Positions 16,679 through 25,697 of a DNA stretch of 64,000 nucleotides are shown here, one piece after another. The stretch lies in contig NZ_JACFYZ010000010.1 in the NCBI RefSeq assembly GCF_015712065.1, positions 100,058-164,057 on the forward strand, read 5' to 3'. Under the pieces are notes generated by a model, which did not search any database, was not told the origin of the DNA, and saw only the letters and a program-made list of their open reading frames with translations. Both the position numbers and the translations under genes were made by a program. This DNA is from Ectopseudomonas chengduensis (lineage in GTDB: Bacteria > Pseudomonadota > Gammaproteobacteria > Pseudomonadales > Pseudomonadaceae). Numbering within the stretch: position 1 is the stretch's first letter; the number at the start of each line of letters is the position of its first letter.

Positions 16679-18424
16679 TCAGTGCGCGGCTCGGTGTGCG
16701 TGGGTTGCGGCTTCATCGAGTTGGCCGTTGCCGTCAATCACTACGCCGTATTCAAGGCGCGCGCCGTCAATCGAGACCAAGCCGTTGCGCACATCGGCTA
16801 GAACCGTGGCCAGCGGACGACGTAGTGGGTCGCCATAGCCACCACCGCCCGGGTTGACGTTGATTACGCGCTCACCTGGTTGTGCGGTCAGCAGAGTGTT
16901 CTGGATGTAATGGTCTTCCTCACCGTCGACATGTCTATGGATCAAGCGGCCGAGCTTGGGCTCGAGCAGAACATTCTTCGCCCCTGCCGCACCGGCGGTA
17001 GGCAGCTGCCGGCCCTCACCGAAACCGACCACGGTCATGGCGTGCTTCAGCGGCTCGAGCTCCAGGCGAGTACCAGAGCCACCGCGGAATTCACCGGCGC
17101 CACCACTGTCGGTCATCAGGCTGTAGCGGTGTATCAGTACCGGATAGGAGTACTCAAGCAGTTCGATATCGCCGGACATCAGCGCGCCGAAGCAGCACAG
17201 CGGGCCGCAAGCAGGCCAACCATCCATAGCCTTGTTAGCGCCAGCGCCGGAGATGACCGAGGCCAGCACCATGGTCACATATTCATCGTTGTTGTTGCGT
17301 GGGTCGTGCCCAGCGATATTGATCCCGCTGGCATGCCCCCAGGAGGCGGTCACACGCTCCGGAGCCGCCTGTTCAAGGGCCAGACGCACGGCATCGGCGA
17401 GGGTTTCCATCGGAGTAGTGGTGCAGTTGACGTGCGGTGCCGGCTCCTGGGCGTTGCACAGAGTACCGGACGGGCCAAGGTCTACACTCACGCAGCGATA
17501 GAGGCCTTCATTGTAGGGCGGTGGCACCTGGGCGAACATCATCAGTCCGAGGTAAACCCCGGAGATCGAATTGCCCGCGTAGGAGTTGATGAAGTAAGGC
17601 ACCTGCGGCGGGCTCTCTATCAGAACGTGCGCCTCGTCGCCGCGAATTTCCACCTGGGCAGTGATCGACAATTCTCCCAGACCATGACCGGAGTCTTCGA
17701 GAATGGCAGTGCCGCTGTAGAAACCGTCTGGCACATCACGCAACAATGCGCGCATATGACGGTCTGCCATATCTTTCAGCTCGGTAATGCACGCTCGGAC
17801 CTGGTCGACGCCATAGCGATCGAGCAACTCGATCAGGTGACGCTCGCCCACGCTGCAAGCACCGTACTGGGCATTCAGATCGCCTTCTTGATAGGCGCGG
17901 GCGCGCATGTTGGTCAGCAGCAGGTTGATTACGTCTTCCCGGCGCTGGCCCTGGGCCCACAACTTGACAGGCGGGATGCGCAGGCCCTCTGCGTAGATTT
18001 CTTTTGCGTCCGGGTTGTAGCCGGCCGGTACCGGGCCGCCAATATCGGTCAGGTGGCCCTTGCAGACCGTCCAGAACACCAGCTCGCCCTTATAGAACAC
18101 CGGTTTGTACATGCAGCAGTCGAGGATATGACTGCCCATGTAGGCTGGATCGTTATGATAAATAACATCGCCCTCGGCAATCTCATCACCGAAGAAGCCA
18201 GCAACGCATTTCATCGCTGGGATAAGCGAACCGAGATGAATAGGAATGTCCTGGCCTTGCAGGATCATTTCCGGGAGGTGATCGAAGAGTGCGTTGGAAT
18301 AGTCGTGGGCGAGGTTGAACACGCTCGAGCGACTGGTCTTTTCCAGCGTCAGGGTCATTTCTCGCTGGGCTGTTTCGAGCGCACCGCGCACGACTGCCAG
18401 GGTGATCGGGTCTACTGTGTTCAT
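16679..18424 (-). CDS. hyuB: HyuB-type ATP-dependent lactamase subunit (OplB/CapB-like)
   Basis: Partner subunit of the lactamase, hydantoinase_B family. 581 residues, normal length. Conserved features visible: the N-terminal DPITLAVVRGALETAQREM, HNDPAYMGSHILD and KGHLTDIGGPVPAG (metal- and substrate-site region), SGGAGEFRGGSGTRLE, and the C-terminal NPGGGGYGDPLRRP. In this family the B subunit carries the amide-hydrolysing site and the A subunit the ATP-dependent phosphorylation. It is first in the hyuB-hyuA transcription unit. Upstream on the same strand are the group II intron, a porin and an NCS1 permease. Confidence 0.88.
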   Translation of the reverse strand: MNTVDPITLAVVRGALETAQREMTLTLEKTSRSSVFNLAHDYSNALFDHLPEMILQGQDIPIHLGSLIPAMKCVAGFFGDEIAEGDVIYHNDPAYMGSHILDCCMYKPVFYKGELVFWTVCKGHLTDIGGPVPAGYNPDAKEIYAEGLRIPPVKLWAQGQRREDVINLLLTNMRARAYQEGDLNAQYGACSVGERHLIELLDRYGVDQVRACITELKDMADRHMRALLRDVPDGFYSGTAILEDSGHGLGELSITAQVEIRGDEAHVLIESPPQVPYFINSYAGNSISGVYLGLMMFAQVPPPYNEGLYRCVSVDLGPSGTLCNAQEPAPHVNCTTTPMETLADAVRLALEQAAPERVTASWGHASGINIAGHDPRNNNDEYVTMVLASVISGAGANKAMDGWPACGPLCCFGALMSGDIELLEYSYPVLIHRYSLMTDSGGAGEFRGGSGTRLELEPLKHAMTVVGFGEGRQLPTAGAAGAKNVLLEPKLGRLIHRHVDGEEDHYIQNTLLTAQPGERVINVNPGGGGYGDPLRRPLATVLADVRNGLVSIDGARLEYGVVIDGNGQLDEAATHAHRAAH

Positions 18425-18605
18425 GGGTCACCACAAATCTTGTTTTTGTCTGGGGAGGCGTGACGGATGTCTTGCCCACATCGCTAATCTACGCGCGGGC
18501 CTAGCGGCTGGCTTGTCTTCAAGCGCACCGTTTTTTGGCCTGAAGTGAACTGTTTCTACTGGTGCATCTACTCAAGATCTAATGCCGGGAGGCCGGAACG
18601 CTGCG

Positions 18606-20528
18606 ATCGGGTAGGAGGCGGCCTCACGGCCGCCGTCCTCCCACACCACCGTGCGTACGGTTCCGTACACGGCGGTTCAGGCCATGCGGTTAAGCCGATT
18701 GATCGTATCCAGTATCGAGACCAGTCAAAGTCTGTCCCATAGCTTCTTCGGCAGCGCCTGATTCATATGCGGCGCTCCTGAGTTCCACCACGGGCCTCGG
18801 CCATTGAAGGCCGACTTGCAGGCACGCTCCTCGCTCAATCCCAGGCGCATCAGGTTGCGCGCCCTCGTAGAGGGCTGCTTCCATTGCCGCCAGATGACAC
18901 AGCGAAGTTTGTGCCTGACCCAGCCATCCAGCTCTTCCAGTGGACGCTTGCTCTGGCTGAGCTTGAAGTAGCCTGCCCAGCCTCGCAGCACCGGGTTTAC
19001 CCGCTCGATGACATTCGCCATCTTGTGGCCCCGCACCCCTCGCAGCAGTTCCCTGAGACGGTCGCGCACACGGCGCAGGCTCATGGTTGCCACTCGCAGT
19101 CTAGGCTGCGAGTGCCAACTCATCCCATACCCCAGGTAGTCGCATTTCCACGACCCAGCCACGCGACTCTTGTCCCGATTCAGTCTCAGTTTCAGACGGT
19201 GATTCAGGAACCGCTCGACACTGGCCAGCACTCGTTCGCCAGCACGCGGACTACGGACATAAATGTTCGCGTCATCGGCATAGCGCACGAAGCGATGGCC
19301 TCGCCGCTCCAACTCACGGTCGAGTTCATCGAGCAGGATGTTCGACAGCAGCGGCGAAAGCGGGCCGCCTTGCGGCGCCCCCTCCTGCCGATGGCTGACA
19401 ACCCCGCCCGACATGACGCCCGCTTCGAGGTAACGGCGGATGAGTCTGAGCACCTGTTTGTCTTCGACATGGCGCTCAACACAGAACATCAGGATGTCGT
19501 GGTTGACCCGATCAAAGAACTTCTCCAGATCGAGTTCCACGCAACACCTATGACCCGCCGCCACATGGGTGCGGGCCATCTCGACAGCCTGGTGAGCGCT
19601 TCTGCCCGGACGGAAGCCGTAGCTATAGTCCGAGAACAGCGGATCGAAGATCGGCGTGAGCTGTTGCAGCAGGGCTTGCTGGATCAGGCGATCCACGACA
19701 CTGGGAATGCCCAGTTGCCGCATACCGCCCTGCGGTTTGGGAATTTCGACCGCCCGCACTGCCTGGGGATGGTATTCACCTGCCAGCAGCCTGACCTTCA
19801 GGATGGGCCAATACTGTTTCACGTAGCCTGCCAAGTCGGCGACCGTCATGCCATCGGCACCCGGCGCCCCCTTGTTGCTGACCACGCGCTGATACGCACG
19901 CTTGAGATTGAGCGGCGCAAGCACCCGCTCCATCAGCGTGTCCGGCTCCGCGTTCATCCACGTCACCGACGCCGCCGATACCTCTGCGCTGTCAGGCGTC
20001 ATCCTCGGCCTCTGGCCGGGACTCGGGGTGACAGTCTTCTCTTGGAGAAATTTCTGCATTTCGGTTATCGACGAGACGCTGACGCCTACTGGCGGCATGA
20101 CCTGTTCGGCCCTTGATGGCGTGGTTGACCGCCACTTACTACGGCCTCGGCTGACTTCTGCACGCCCATCCCGTCGCCTCTCGACAATCGGTAGCACAAT
20201 GGCAAGCGTACAGATCTCCCAGGGTAATTCGCGCGACCTTCCTGCTTATGCCTGTCGGATCTACGTCGCAGCGTTCCGTGCAAGTATCGGGCTTTGGCGA
20301 TTATGGCCACCTCACCCCGCTGCGCCGCCTCATCCGCTTCCTGTTCGTCAGGCCAGCATTTTGTCTCGGGCTTCCTTCAGATTCGCAGTCGCCCGCGACA
20401 CCCTTGCCTTCAGCTAACACTTCCCCTTGCCGGGTGTGTAGAGGACTTTCACCTCCAAGTCGCCAGGCTCACCACCACAGTGAACCCGACAGCGCCAGTC
20501 ACGGCGCTACGCGCCATGCCTGGCGCAC
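18606..20528 (-). mobile_element. Complete group II intron, terminator-associated (class C-like)
   Basis: The 5' end is GTGCG (20528-20524), followed by CCAGGCATGGCGC, typical of a bacterial group II intron start. The 3' end is the domain V/VI region: GAACCGCCGTGTACGG with its complement, then a GGAGGACGGC...GCCGCCTCC hairpin, ending CTACCCGAT at 18606. In between is a reverse transcriptase/maturase gene. The insertion point is ten bases beyond the stem and just past the T-tract of an intrinsic terminator belonging to the porin gene, the hallmark target of class C introns. The intron splits no gene and lies between the transport genes and hyuBA. Confidence 0.9.
18725..20059 (-). CDS. ltrA: Group II intron reverse transcriptase/maturase
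   Basis: Encoded inside the intron; it helps splicing and copies the intron RNA into a new DNA site. From ATG 20059 it is 444 residues. Reverse transcriptase domain about 85-310 with LDLEKFFDRVNHD, QGGPLSPLLSNILLDELD and the catalytic YADD at 260-263. A maturase (GIIM) domain follows, including NPVLRGWAGYFKLS. No HNH endonuclease domain follows, as expected for class C introns. All motifs are intact, so the element may be active. Other in-frame starts exist upstream (for example ATG 20098), and the choice is uncertain. Confidence 0.9.
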   Translation of the reverse strand: MQKFLQEKTVTPSPGQRPRMTPDSAEVSAASVTWMNAEPDTLMERVLAPLNLKRAYQRVVSNKGAPGADGMTVADLAGYVKQYWPILKVRLLAGEYHPQAVRAVEIPKPQGGMRQLGIPSVVDRLIQQALLQQLTPIFDPLFSDYSYGFRPGRSAHQAVEMARTHVAAGHRCCVELDLEKFFDRVNHDILMFCVERHVEDKQVLRLIRRYLEAGVMSGGVVSHRQEGAPQGGPLSPLLSNILLDELDRELERRGHRFVRYADDANIYVRSPRAGERVLASVERFLNHRLKLRLNRDKSRVAGSWKCDYLGYGMSWHSQPRLRVATMSLRRVRDRLRELLRGVRGHKMANVIERVNPVLRGWAGYFKLSQSKRPLEELDGWVRHKLRCVIWRQWKQPSTRARNLMRLGLSEERACKSAFNGRGPWWNSGAPHMNQALPKKLWDRL

Positions 20529-20531
20529 CAT

Positions 20532-20557
20532 AAAAAAACGCCAGCACATGGCTGGCG
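20532..20557 (-). terminator. Intrinsic terminator of the porin gene and intron target
   Basis: On the minus strand a 7-bp stem, CGCCAGC/GCTGGCG with a 5-base loop (20539-20557), is followed directly by seven Ts (20538-20532). It lies 41 bases after the porin stop. The group II intron begins four bases beyond the T-tract. Confidence 0.9.
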
Positions 20558-20597
20558 AAAATAGGAGCGTGAGTGGTTGCTAGGGGCGCTTATTGCC

Positions 20598-21776
20598 TCA
20601 GAAGTAGTAACCGATATTGGTATACAACTGGTTTTCCCAGCGTTCGCTACCGCCGGCGCCCAGGCTCTGGGTGTAGCTACCGCCACCGATGTAGGGATCG
20701 TGCTTGCCGTGCAACCACTCGACGGCGATCCATAGGTCTTTCAGCGAGAAAGATGTGCCAAGGATGAAGCGCTGGGAATCCTCGAAGCTGGACTCATCCT
20801 TGTCGAACAGGCTGTAGTTACCGTAAACCTTGACACCAGAGAGCCACCCGAGTGAGCCAGGAATGTCATAGCTGAGGTCGGCTACATAGAGGTTACCCTT
20901 GGCGGCAACGTTAAAGGTGCCGTCGAAGCTGCCGAAGCTAACCAGCTTGTCTCTGCCGGGATTCTCCGGGCTCATGTCCTGGCGAGTGGCTTGCAGTTGC
21001 ACGCCCCAGGGGCCATTCTTGCCCGAGTAGTGGACTGCTAGGGCATTTCGGCGGCCGCTATCACGACTGTCCTGGTTCTGCAGCGTCGAGGTCAATGCCG
21101 AGGCGCCGATCTCCGACTGCCAGCTCCCAAGCTTTAGGTTGCGGGCCAGACGCCCGACTAAGATGTCGCGCTCGTGGTTATCGCTGCCGTCGACGACGTA
21201 GTCATCTGCCGTAGCAACACTGGTTGCATAGGTCCGCCCGCCGCGGCTTGTACCTTGACCCTGATCAGCCGGGCTTAGGTAGTAAGCGAGTTGGAAGTTC
21301 CAGTCATCCTGCTGCTGGATGTATTTAACACCAAGGTTCGCAATGTCTTCCAGGCCGATCACGCTGCCCAAGGTCAAGAAGAAAGTGCTGCCGGCATAGG
21401 GCAGCAGGCCGAACGGAATCTTGTTTAGTCCCACCTGAATCTGACGCGACTCATCGAACTTGTAGCCGATCCATGCATATTCGGCGAAGGCGATGTCACC
21501 GATCTTGTCGGTATAGTCGAAAGGGTAAGCGTCGCCATAGAAACGGTATTTAGCCGCGCCGATCCAACTATCGGAGTTGTAGGTAGCGGTGAGAAAGGCA
21601 GTATCGAAACTCAGCTTCTCGATATCCCGGTCGGGGTCGTAGTCGATACGCGCACGCACGGCGCCGCCAATGTCCAAGTTGTCATTGATAGCCACCGCAC
21701 CTGCGGGTAGCGCGAGCGATGCCAACAATGGAAGTAATATGAGAGTTGCTTGTGGGTGCAGGTTGATCATTTTCAT
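20598..21776 (-). CDS. Outer-membrane porin (beta-barrel)
   Basis: 392 residues beginning with a signal peptide (hydrophobic LILLPLLASLALPAGAVA, cleavage near residue 28). A run of alternating beta strands follows, and the protein ends in the aromatic YYF that is standard for outer-membrane barrels. I recognise a general proteobacterial porin type, not a named OprD or OprF member. It stands 147 bases downstream of the NCS1 permease and has its own terminator, so it probably lets the permease substrate cross the outer membrane. A lactam or hydantoin-like compound fits the neighbourhood. Confidence 0.8.
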   Translation of the reverse strand: MKMINLHPQATLILLPLLASLALPAGAVAINDNLDIGGAVRARIDYDPDRDIEKLSFDTAFLTATYNSDSWIGAAKYRFYGDAYPFDYTDKIGDIAFAEYAWIGYKFDESRQIQVGLNKIPFGLLPYAGSTFFLTLGSVIGLEDIANLGVKYIQQQDDWNFQLAYYLSPADQGQGTSRGGRTYATSVATADDYVVDGSDNHERDILVGRLARNLKLGSWQSEIGASALTSTLQNQDSRDSGRRNALAVHYSGKNGPWGVQLQATRQDMSPENPGRDKLVSFGSFDGTFNVAAKGNLYVADLSYDIPGSLGWLSGVKVYGNYSLFDKDESSFEDSQRFILGTSFSLKDLWIAVEWLHGKHDPYIGGGSYTQSLGAGGSERWENQLYTNIGYYF

Positions 21777-21923
21777 GAATTGGCTCTTAGCATTGTTAGT
21801 CTTTTTTTCAGCTACGCAGCACTAAGCCGCTGCGGTGTTGCGGCTTAGTTTTGGATCGGGTTTGGTAGCTGCAGCAAGTTGCCGGAGCCGAATACATCGG
21901 CCCGGTGGGCGCCGATATTGGTT

Positions 21924-23285
21924 TCAGCTGCAGCTGGTGCGGACAAACCAGCTGCGTTTGGCGCTGTTGAGTAGCAGCCAGTAGCTGGCGAACGCGCAGA
22001 CAAAGGTCACCGGCGCTGAGAAGGTCGCCAGCGTTGCTCCGCCGAAATTCAGCAGCACTATCCCCAGGCCAGCGGCAAAGAACCAGGCGATCAAGCCGCA
22101 CGGGTTGAAGGCGTTGACTCGTTCGAGAGCGAATTCAATATTGCCCTCGAACAGCTGGGTATATTTCGGCGAGAAAATATGCGCCAAAGCGATCGCTACC
22201 CAAGCCACTACAAAGATGCTCTGGTATGCCAGGGCTTGCAGAATGTAGCTGAACACATTGAGCAACATCATTGTGTAGACCACGATGCCAACTACTACGG
22301 CCCATGCCATATAAGGCACAGCCGCCAAGCCAAAACGGCCGAAGAACGCATGCATGTTGCTAGCGGCCATGAAGAAATTTGCGGTATTGATACGGGTCTG
22401 GCTGACCCAAACGAACAACAACCCCCAGATACCCATCAGCTCGACAATGGCCAGCACCACCGAGACCTCAGACAGGCCGCCCTCTGTGGGAATGGTGGCG
22501 GCGAGAAAGATGCCGACCAGACCGTTAATAAGAAAGCTGAAGATATAGAATGGTAGGCCGAAGTTAAATTTAGCGTGGTAGCTGGCGTCCTGCTTACGAC
22601 CGAAGCGTGCGTAGTCCCAGGTGTACATCATGAGAATCCACACTCCCATGAAATAGGTGAAACAGTCCCACCAGCCATTACTTACTGGCCCGCTCTCAGG
22701 CCCCATTTCCAACCAGGCAGAACTGTAGCCGTATTCACCGACGGCCATCGCTACTACGGCAATCAGACCAATCAGGTAGAGCGGCAGCAGCACGCCATTG
22801 AACTTATCCAGCCAGGTCTGCACGCTACCGAACACCAGTGGCACGCTGTATAGCACCACTATTAGGTAGGCTTGATTGAGCGTGATGTCGGACACGTAGT
22901 GTTGGATAGCAATGGCGATCACCGAGCCTTCAAACACGCTGTAGTAGATCGCCGTGGCGAAGAAAATCAGGGTGGCCAGTGCTGCGCCGGCGCGTCCGAA
23001 TAGCACCCGGGAGAAGAGTGCGACCGATAATCCGGTCTTAATGGCGTAGCGGGCAATGACCCCGTTGATGGCCGCATAAGTTACGACCGACAAGAGTAAG
23101 CCGATTATGGCATTCATCGTACCAAAGCTCATTGCCAGGGTGGCGGACACCACCAGCCAAAACATAGCACTGCAGATGGCCCACCAAGCCATCGTCAGTG
23201 AGCCTTTGCTCATGCGGTGTTCTTCCGGAACCGCGACGGTGCTGTAGTCGATACTATCGACCTGTTTTTTGATGTTTCCGGCCAT
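21924..23285 (-). CDS. NCS1-family cytosine/purine/hydantoin-type permease
   Basis: 453 residues with about twelve hydrophobic membrane segments. The N-terminal YSTVAVPEEHRMSKGSL and the CodB-like order of helices mark the nucleobase:cation symporter-1 family, whose members import cytosine, uracil, allantoin and hydantoins with H+ or Na+. The cyclic-amide chemistry of this family makes it a good uptake candidate for the lactam cleaved by HyuAB. It is first in the permease-porin unit. The last ten or so residues (SAKRSWFVRTSCS) look like a short cytoplasmic tail. Confidence 0.85.
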   Translation of the reverse strand: MAGNIKKQVDSIDYSTVAVPEEHRMSKGSLTMAWWAICSAMFWLVVSATLAMSFGTMNAIIGLLLSVVTYAAINGVIARYAIKTGLSVALFSRVLFGRAGAALATLIFFATAIYYSVFEGSVIAIAIQHYVSDITLNQAYLIVVLYSVPLVFGSVQTWLDKFNGVLLPLYLIGLIAVVAMAVGEYGYSSAWLEMGPESGPVSNGWWDCFTYFMGVWILMMYTWDYARFGRKQDASYHAKFNFGLPFYIFSFLINGLVGIFLAATIPTEGGLSEVSVVLAIVELMGIWGLLFVWVSQTRINTANFFMAASNMHAFFGRFGLAAVPYMAWAVVVGIVVYTMMLLNVFSYILQALAYQSIFVVAWVAIALAHIFSPKYTQLFEGNIEFALERVNAFNPCGLIAWFFAAGLGIVLLNFGGATLATFSAPVTFVCAFASYWLLLNSAKRSWFVRTSCS

Positions 23286-23931
23286 GGCTCTTCTCTTGTT
23301 TTTGTAATGAGTGGAGTCATGATCATAAGTACTTCAGGCGGGCGACCACTTGCTGCTGAGCGCACTCTCTTTTGTCATACCTGAAGCTTCTTGCTCTCTG
23401 GAAGATGGCCCACCCAGACGAAACTCCTCCAGCGGAAAGCGATGAGAAAATCTCTCAGGCTGTCCAAGTCAGAATAAAAGACCTCAATGACGCTATGGCT
23501 TACATCTCTTTCCGAGAGAGCGTTATTAGCGAGCGAGTCACCTAACAACACCTACACTCAGCGTGATAGCCAGACAGACAACATAGCGCTTAAACGTTTC
23601 AAGCCAGTAGGACTACAAGCAAAGCACTCAATGACGGGCTCGAGGCCGATTCAATCTCGGCACAACCACCCTAAGCCAGCAACCAGCACTACATGCTACA
23701 AGAAGTCAAAACCGGGTACAAAACCGGGTACAAAGAATAACGAAAACAACCAGAATGCCTAAGCTCAAACGCTCAAGCATCAGACTTACCGCATAACGTG
23801 TAAGTCAAAAAATTGTCTTTCCCGCACGTCAACTCTATGTTTCAAATGCATTAGCCCTGAAACCCGCACGCCACTTGAGTATGCACGCATAGCACAATTC
23901 TATAGGTATTGCAACACATTCCTTTAGGGCT
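23286..23931. other. Gene-free stretch between the lactam and beta-oxidation blocks
   Basis: No convincing gene on either strand. It must hold the promoter for the permease operon and the end of the etfA transcript. A tandem 12-bp repeat, ACCGGGTACAAA twice near 23710-23735, is visible. No terminator with stem and T-tract was found near the etfA stop. Confidence 0.4.
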
Positions 23932-24876
23932 TTAGATCACTTGCTGCAACTGCGGCACGACCTCGAACAAGTCACCCACTAGACCGTAATCCGCCACCTG
24001 AAAAATCGGCGCCTCTTCGTCCTTGTTGATTGCCACGATGACCTTGGAGTCTTTCATCCCGGCCAGGTGCTGGATGGCACCGCTGATGCCGACGGCGATG
24101 TACAGCTGCGGCGCGACGATCTTGCCGGTCTGGCCAACCTGCATGTCGTTGGGCACGAAACCGGCGTCGACCGCAGCGCGCGAAGCACCGACGGCGGCGC
24201 CGAGCTTGTCGGCCAGGGCATACAGGTGCTTGAAGTTGTCGCCGTTCTGCATGCCGCGACCGCCGGAGACGACGATCTTGGCCGCGGTCAGTTCCGGACG
24301 ATCGGACTTGGCCAGCGCCTCAAAGACGAAGGCCGAGATGCCGGCGTCGCCGCCAACGGCCACGGCTTCCACGACAGCACTGCCGCCTTCGCCGGCCACC
24401 GGATCGAAACCGGTGGCACGCACGGTGATCACCTTCACCGCCGCCGAAGACTGCACGGTGGCGATGGCGTTACCGGCGTAGATCGGCCGCTTGAAAGTGT
24501 CGGCGCTTTCCACGGCGATGATTTCGGAGATCTGGTCGACGTCCAGCTGGGCGGCGACGCGCGGCAGGATGTTCTTGCCGTTGCTGGTGGCGGCGGCGAG
24601 GATGTGGCTGTAACCCTTGCCCCCTGCTTCTTGAACAAGAGCAGCTACCAGCGGCGCAACGTTTTCCGGCAGCTGATGGGCGAAGGCGGCGTTGTCGGCC
24701 ACCAGCACCTTGGCCACGCCGGCGAGCTTGGCAGCCGCTTCGGCGGCGGCGCCACAGGCGGCACCGGCAACCAGGAGGTGGATGTCGCCACCGATCTTCT
24801 GCGCAGCGGCCACGGTGTTGAGAGTGGCCGGCGCCAGGGCGGCATTGGTGTGTTCAGCGATAACCAGGATAGTCAT
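23932..24876 (-). CDS. etfA: Electron transfer flavoprotein subunit alpha
   Basis: With EtfB it forms the soluble FAD/AMP heterodimer that takes electrons from acyl-CoA dehydrogenases and hands them to ETF:quinone oxidoreductase. 314 residues, family length. C-terminal FAD domain with SGGRGMQNGDNF, VGQTGKIVAPQLYIAVGISGAIQH and VAINKDEEAPIF. Its start directly adjoins the etfB stop. It is placed at the end of an adipate-type beta-oxidation row, whose acyl-CoA dehydrogenase would need it. Confidence 0.95.
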   Translation of the reverse strand: MTILVIAEHTNAALAPATLNTVAAAQKIGGDIHLLVAGAACGAAAEAAAKLAGVAKVLVADNAAFAHQLPENVAPLVAALVQEAGGKGYSHILAAATSNGKNILPRVAAQLDVDQISEIIAVESADTFKRPIYAGNAIATVQSSAAVKVITVRATGFDPVAGEGGSAVVEAVAVGGDAGISAFVFEALAKSDRPELTAAKIVVSGGRGMQNGDNFKHLYALADKLGAAVGASRAAVDAGFVPNDMQVGQTGKIVAPQLYIAVGISGAIQHLAGMKDSKVIVAINKDEEAPIFQVADYGLVGDLFEVVPQLQQVI

Positions 24877-25641
24877 TTAGATTACCTTCGCCTCGTTCTT
24901 CAGTTTCTCGACCAGTTCCGCCACCGACTTGACCTTGATGCCGGCCTGGCGGGCAGCCGGCGCTTCGACTTTCAGGGTCTTCACGGTGGACGCGGTGGCA
25001 ACGCCCAGGGCGTCCGGGGTGAGCACCTCCAGCGGCTTCTTCTTGGCCTTCATGATGTTCGGCAAGGAGGCGTAGCGCGGCTCGTTCAGACGCAGGTCGG
25101 TGGTGACGATCGCCGGCAGGTTCAACGCCACGGTCTGCAGGCCGCCGTCGATCTCGCGGGTCACGTTGACCTTGTCGCCCGCCACTTCGACCTTGGAGGC
25201 GAAGGTGCCTTGGCCGAAGCCGGTCAGCGCGCCGAGCATCTGGCCGGTCTGGTTGTTGTCGCTGTCGATGGCCTGCTTGCCGAGGATCACCAGCTGCGGC
25301 TGCTCCTTGTCGACCACGGCCTTGAGCAGCTTGGCCACGGCCAGGGAGTTCAGCTCGTCAGCACCCTCTTCCTTGACAGCCTCGACCAGGATGGCGCGGT
25401 CGGCACCGAGGGCCAAAGCAGTACGCAGCTGCTCTTGCGCCGCCGTCGGGCCGATCGACACCACGACGATTTCACTGGCAACGCCCTTCTCTTTCAGGCG
25501 TACGGCTTCTTCCACGGCGATTTCGCAGAAGGGGTTCATCGACATCTTAACGTTGGCGAGATCGACGCCGCTGTTGTCCGCCTTGACGCGAACCTTGACG
25601 TTGTAATCGACCACACGCTTGATCGCTACGAGGACTTTCAT
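24877..25641 (-). CDS. etfB: Electron transfer flavoprotein subunit beta
   Basis: Partner of EtfA; binds AMP and holds the docking loop for dehydrogenases. 254 residues. MKVLVAIKRVVDYNVKVRV at the start, GADRAILV and LGKQAIDSDNNQTGQMLGAL (the signature region) are typical. GGAG lies six bases before the ATG. An intrinsic-terminator hairpin ends just 15 bases upstream of this start, leaving no room for a promoter in between. Expression must therefore depend on read-through or on a promoter upstream of the hairpin. Confidence 0.95.
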   Translation of the reverse strand: MKVLVAIKRVVDYNVKVRVKADNSGVDLANVKMSMNPFCEIAVEEAVRLKEKGVASEIVVVSIGPTAAQEQLRTALALGADRAILVEAVKEEGADELNSLAVAKLLKAVVDKEQPQLVILGKQAIDSDNNQTGQMLGALTGFGQGTFASKVEVAGDKVNVTREIDGGLQTVALNLPAIVTTDLRLNEPRYASLPNIMKAKKKPLEVLTPDALGVATASTVKTLKVEAPAARQAGIKVKSVAELVEKLKNEAKVI

Positions 25642-25655
25642 AAAGGCTCCATGGG

Positions 25656-25689
25656 AAAAATTGCCCCGGCAAGCTGGCTGGCCGGGGCA
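25656..25689 (-). terminator. Intrinsic terminator or attenuator between the CoA-transferase gene and etfB
   Basis: On the minus strand TGCCCCGGC (25689... read as its complement) and GCCGGGGCA form a perfect 9-bp GC-rich stem (25662-25670 with 25681-25689) around a 10-base loop, followed by ATTTTT. It starts nine bases after the CoA-transferase stop and ends 15 bases before the etfB start. Confidence 0.85.
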
Positions 25690-25697
25690 TGGCAGGT

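Noticed and set aside
16880..18463. 527-residue plus-strand frame opposite hyuB
   Set aside because: Shadow; hyuB on the minus strand is full length and conserved.
18884..20116. 410-residue plus-strand frame across the intron
   Set aside because: Antisense shadow of the reverse transcriptase, which has intact YADD and maturase motifs on the minus strand.
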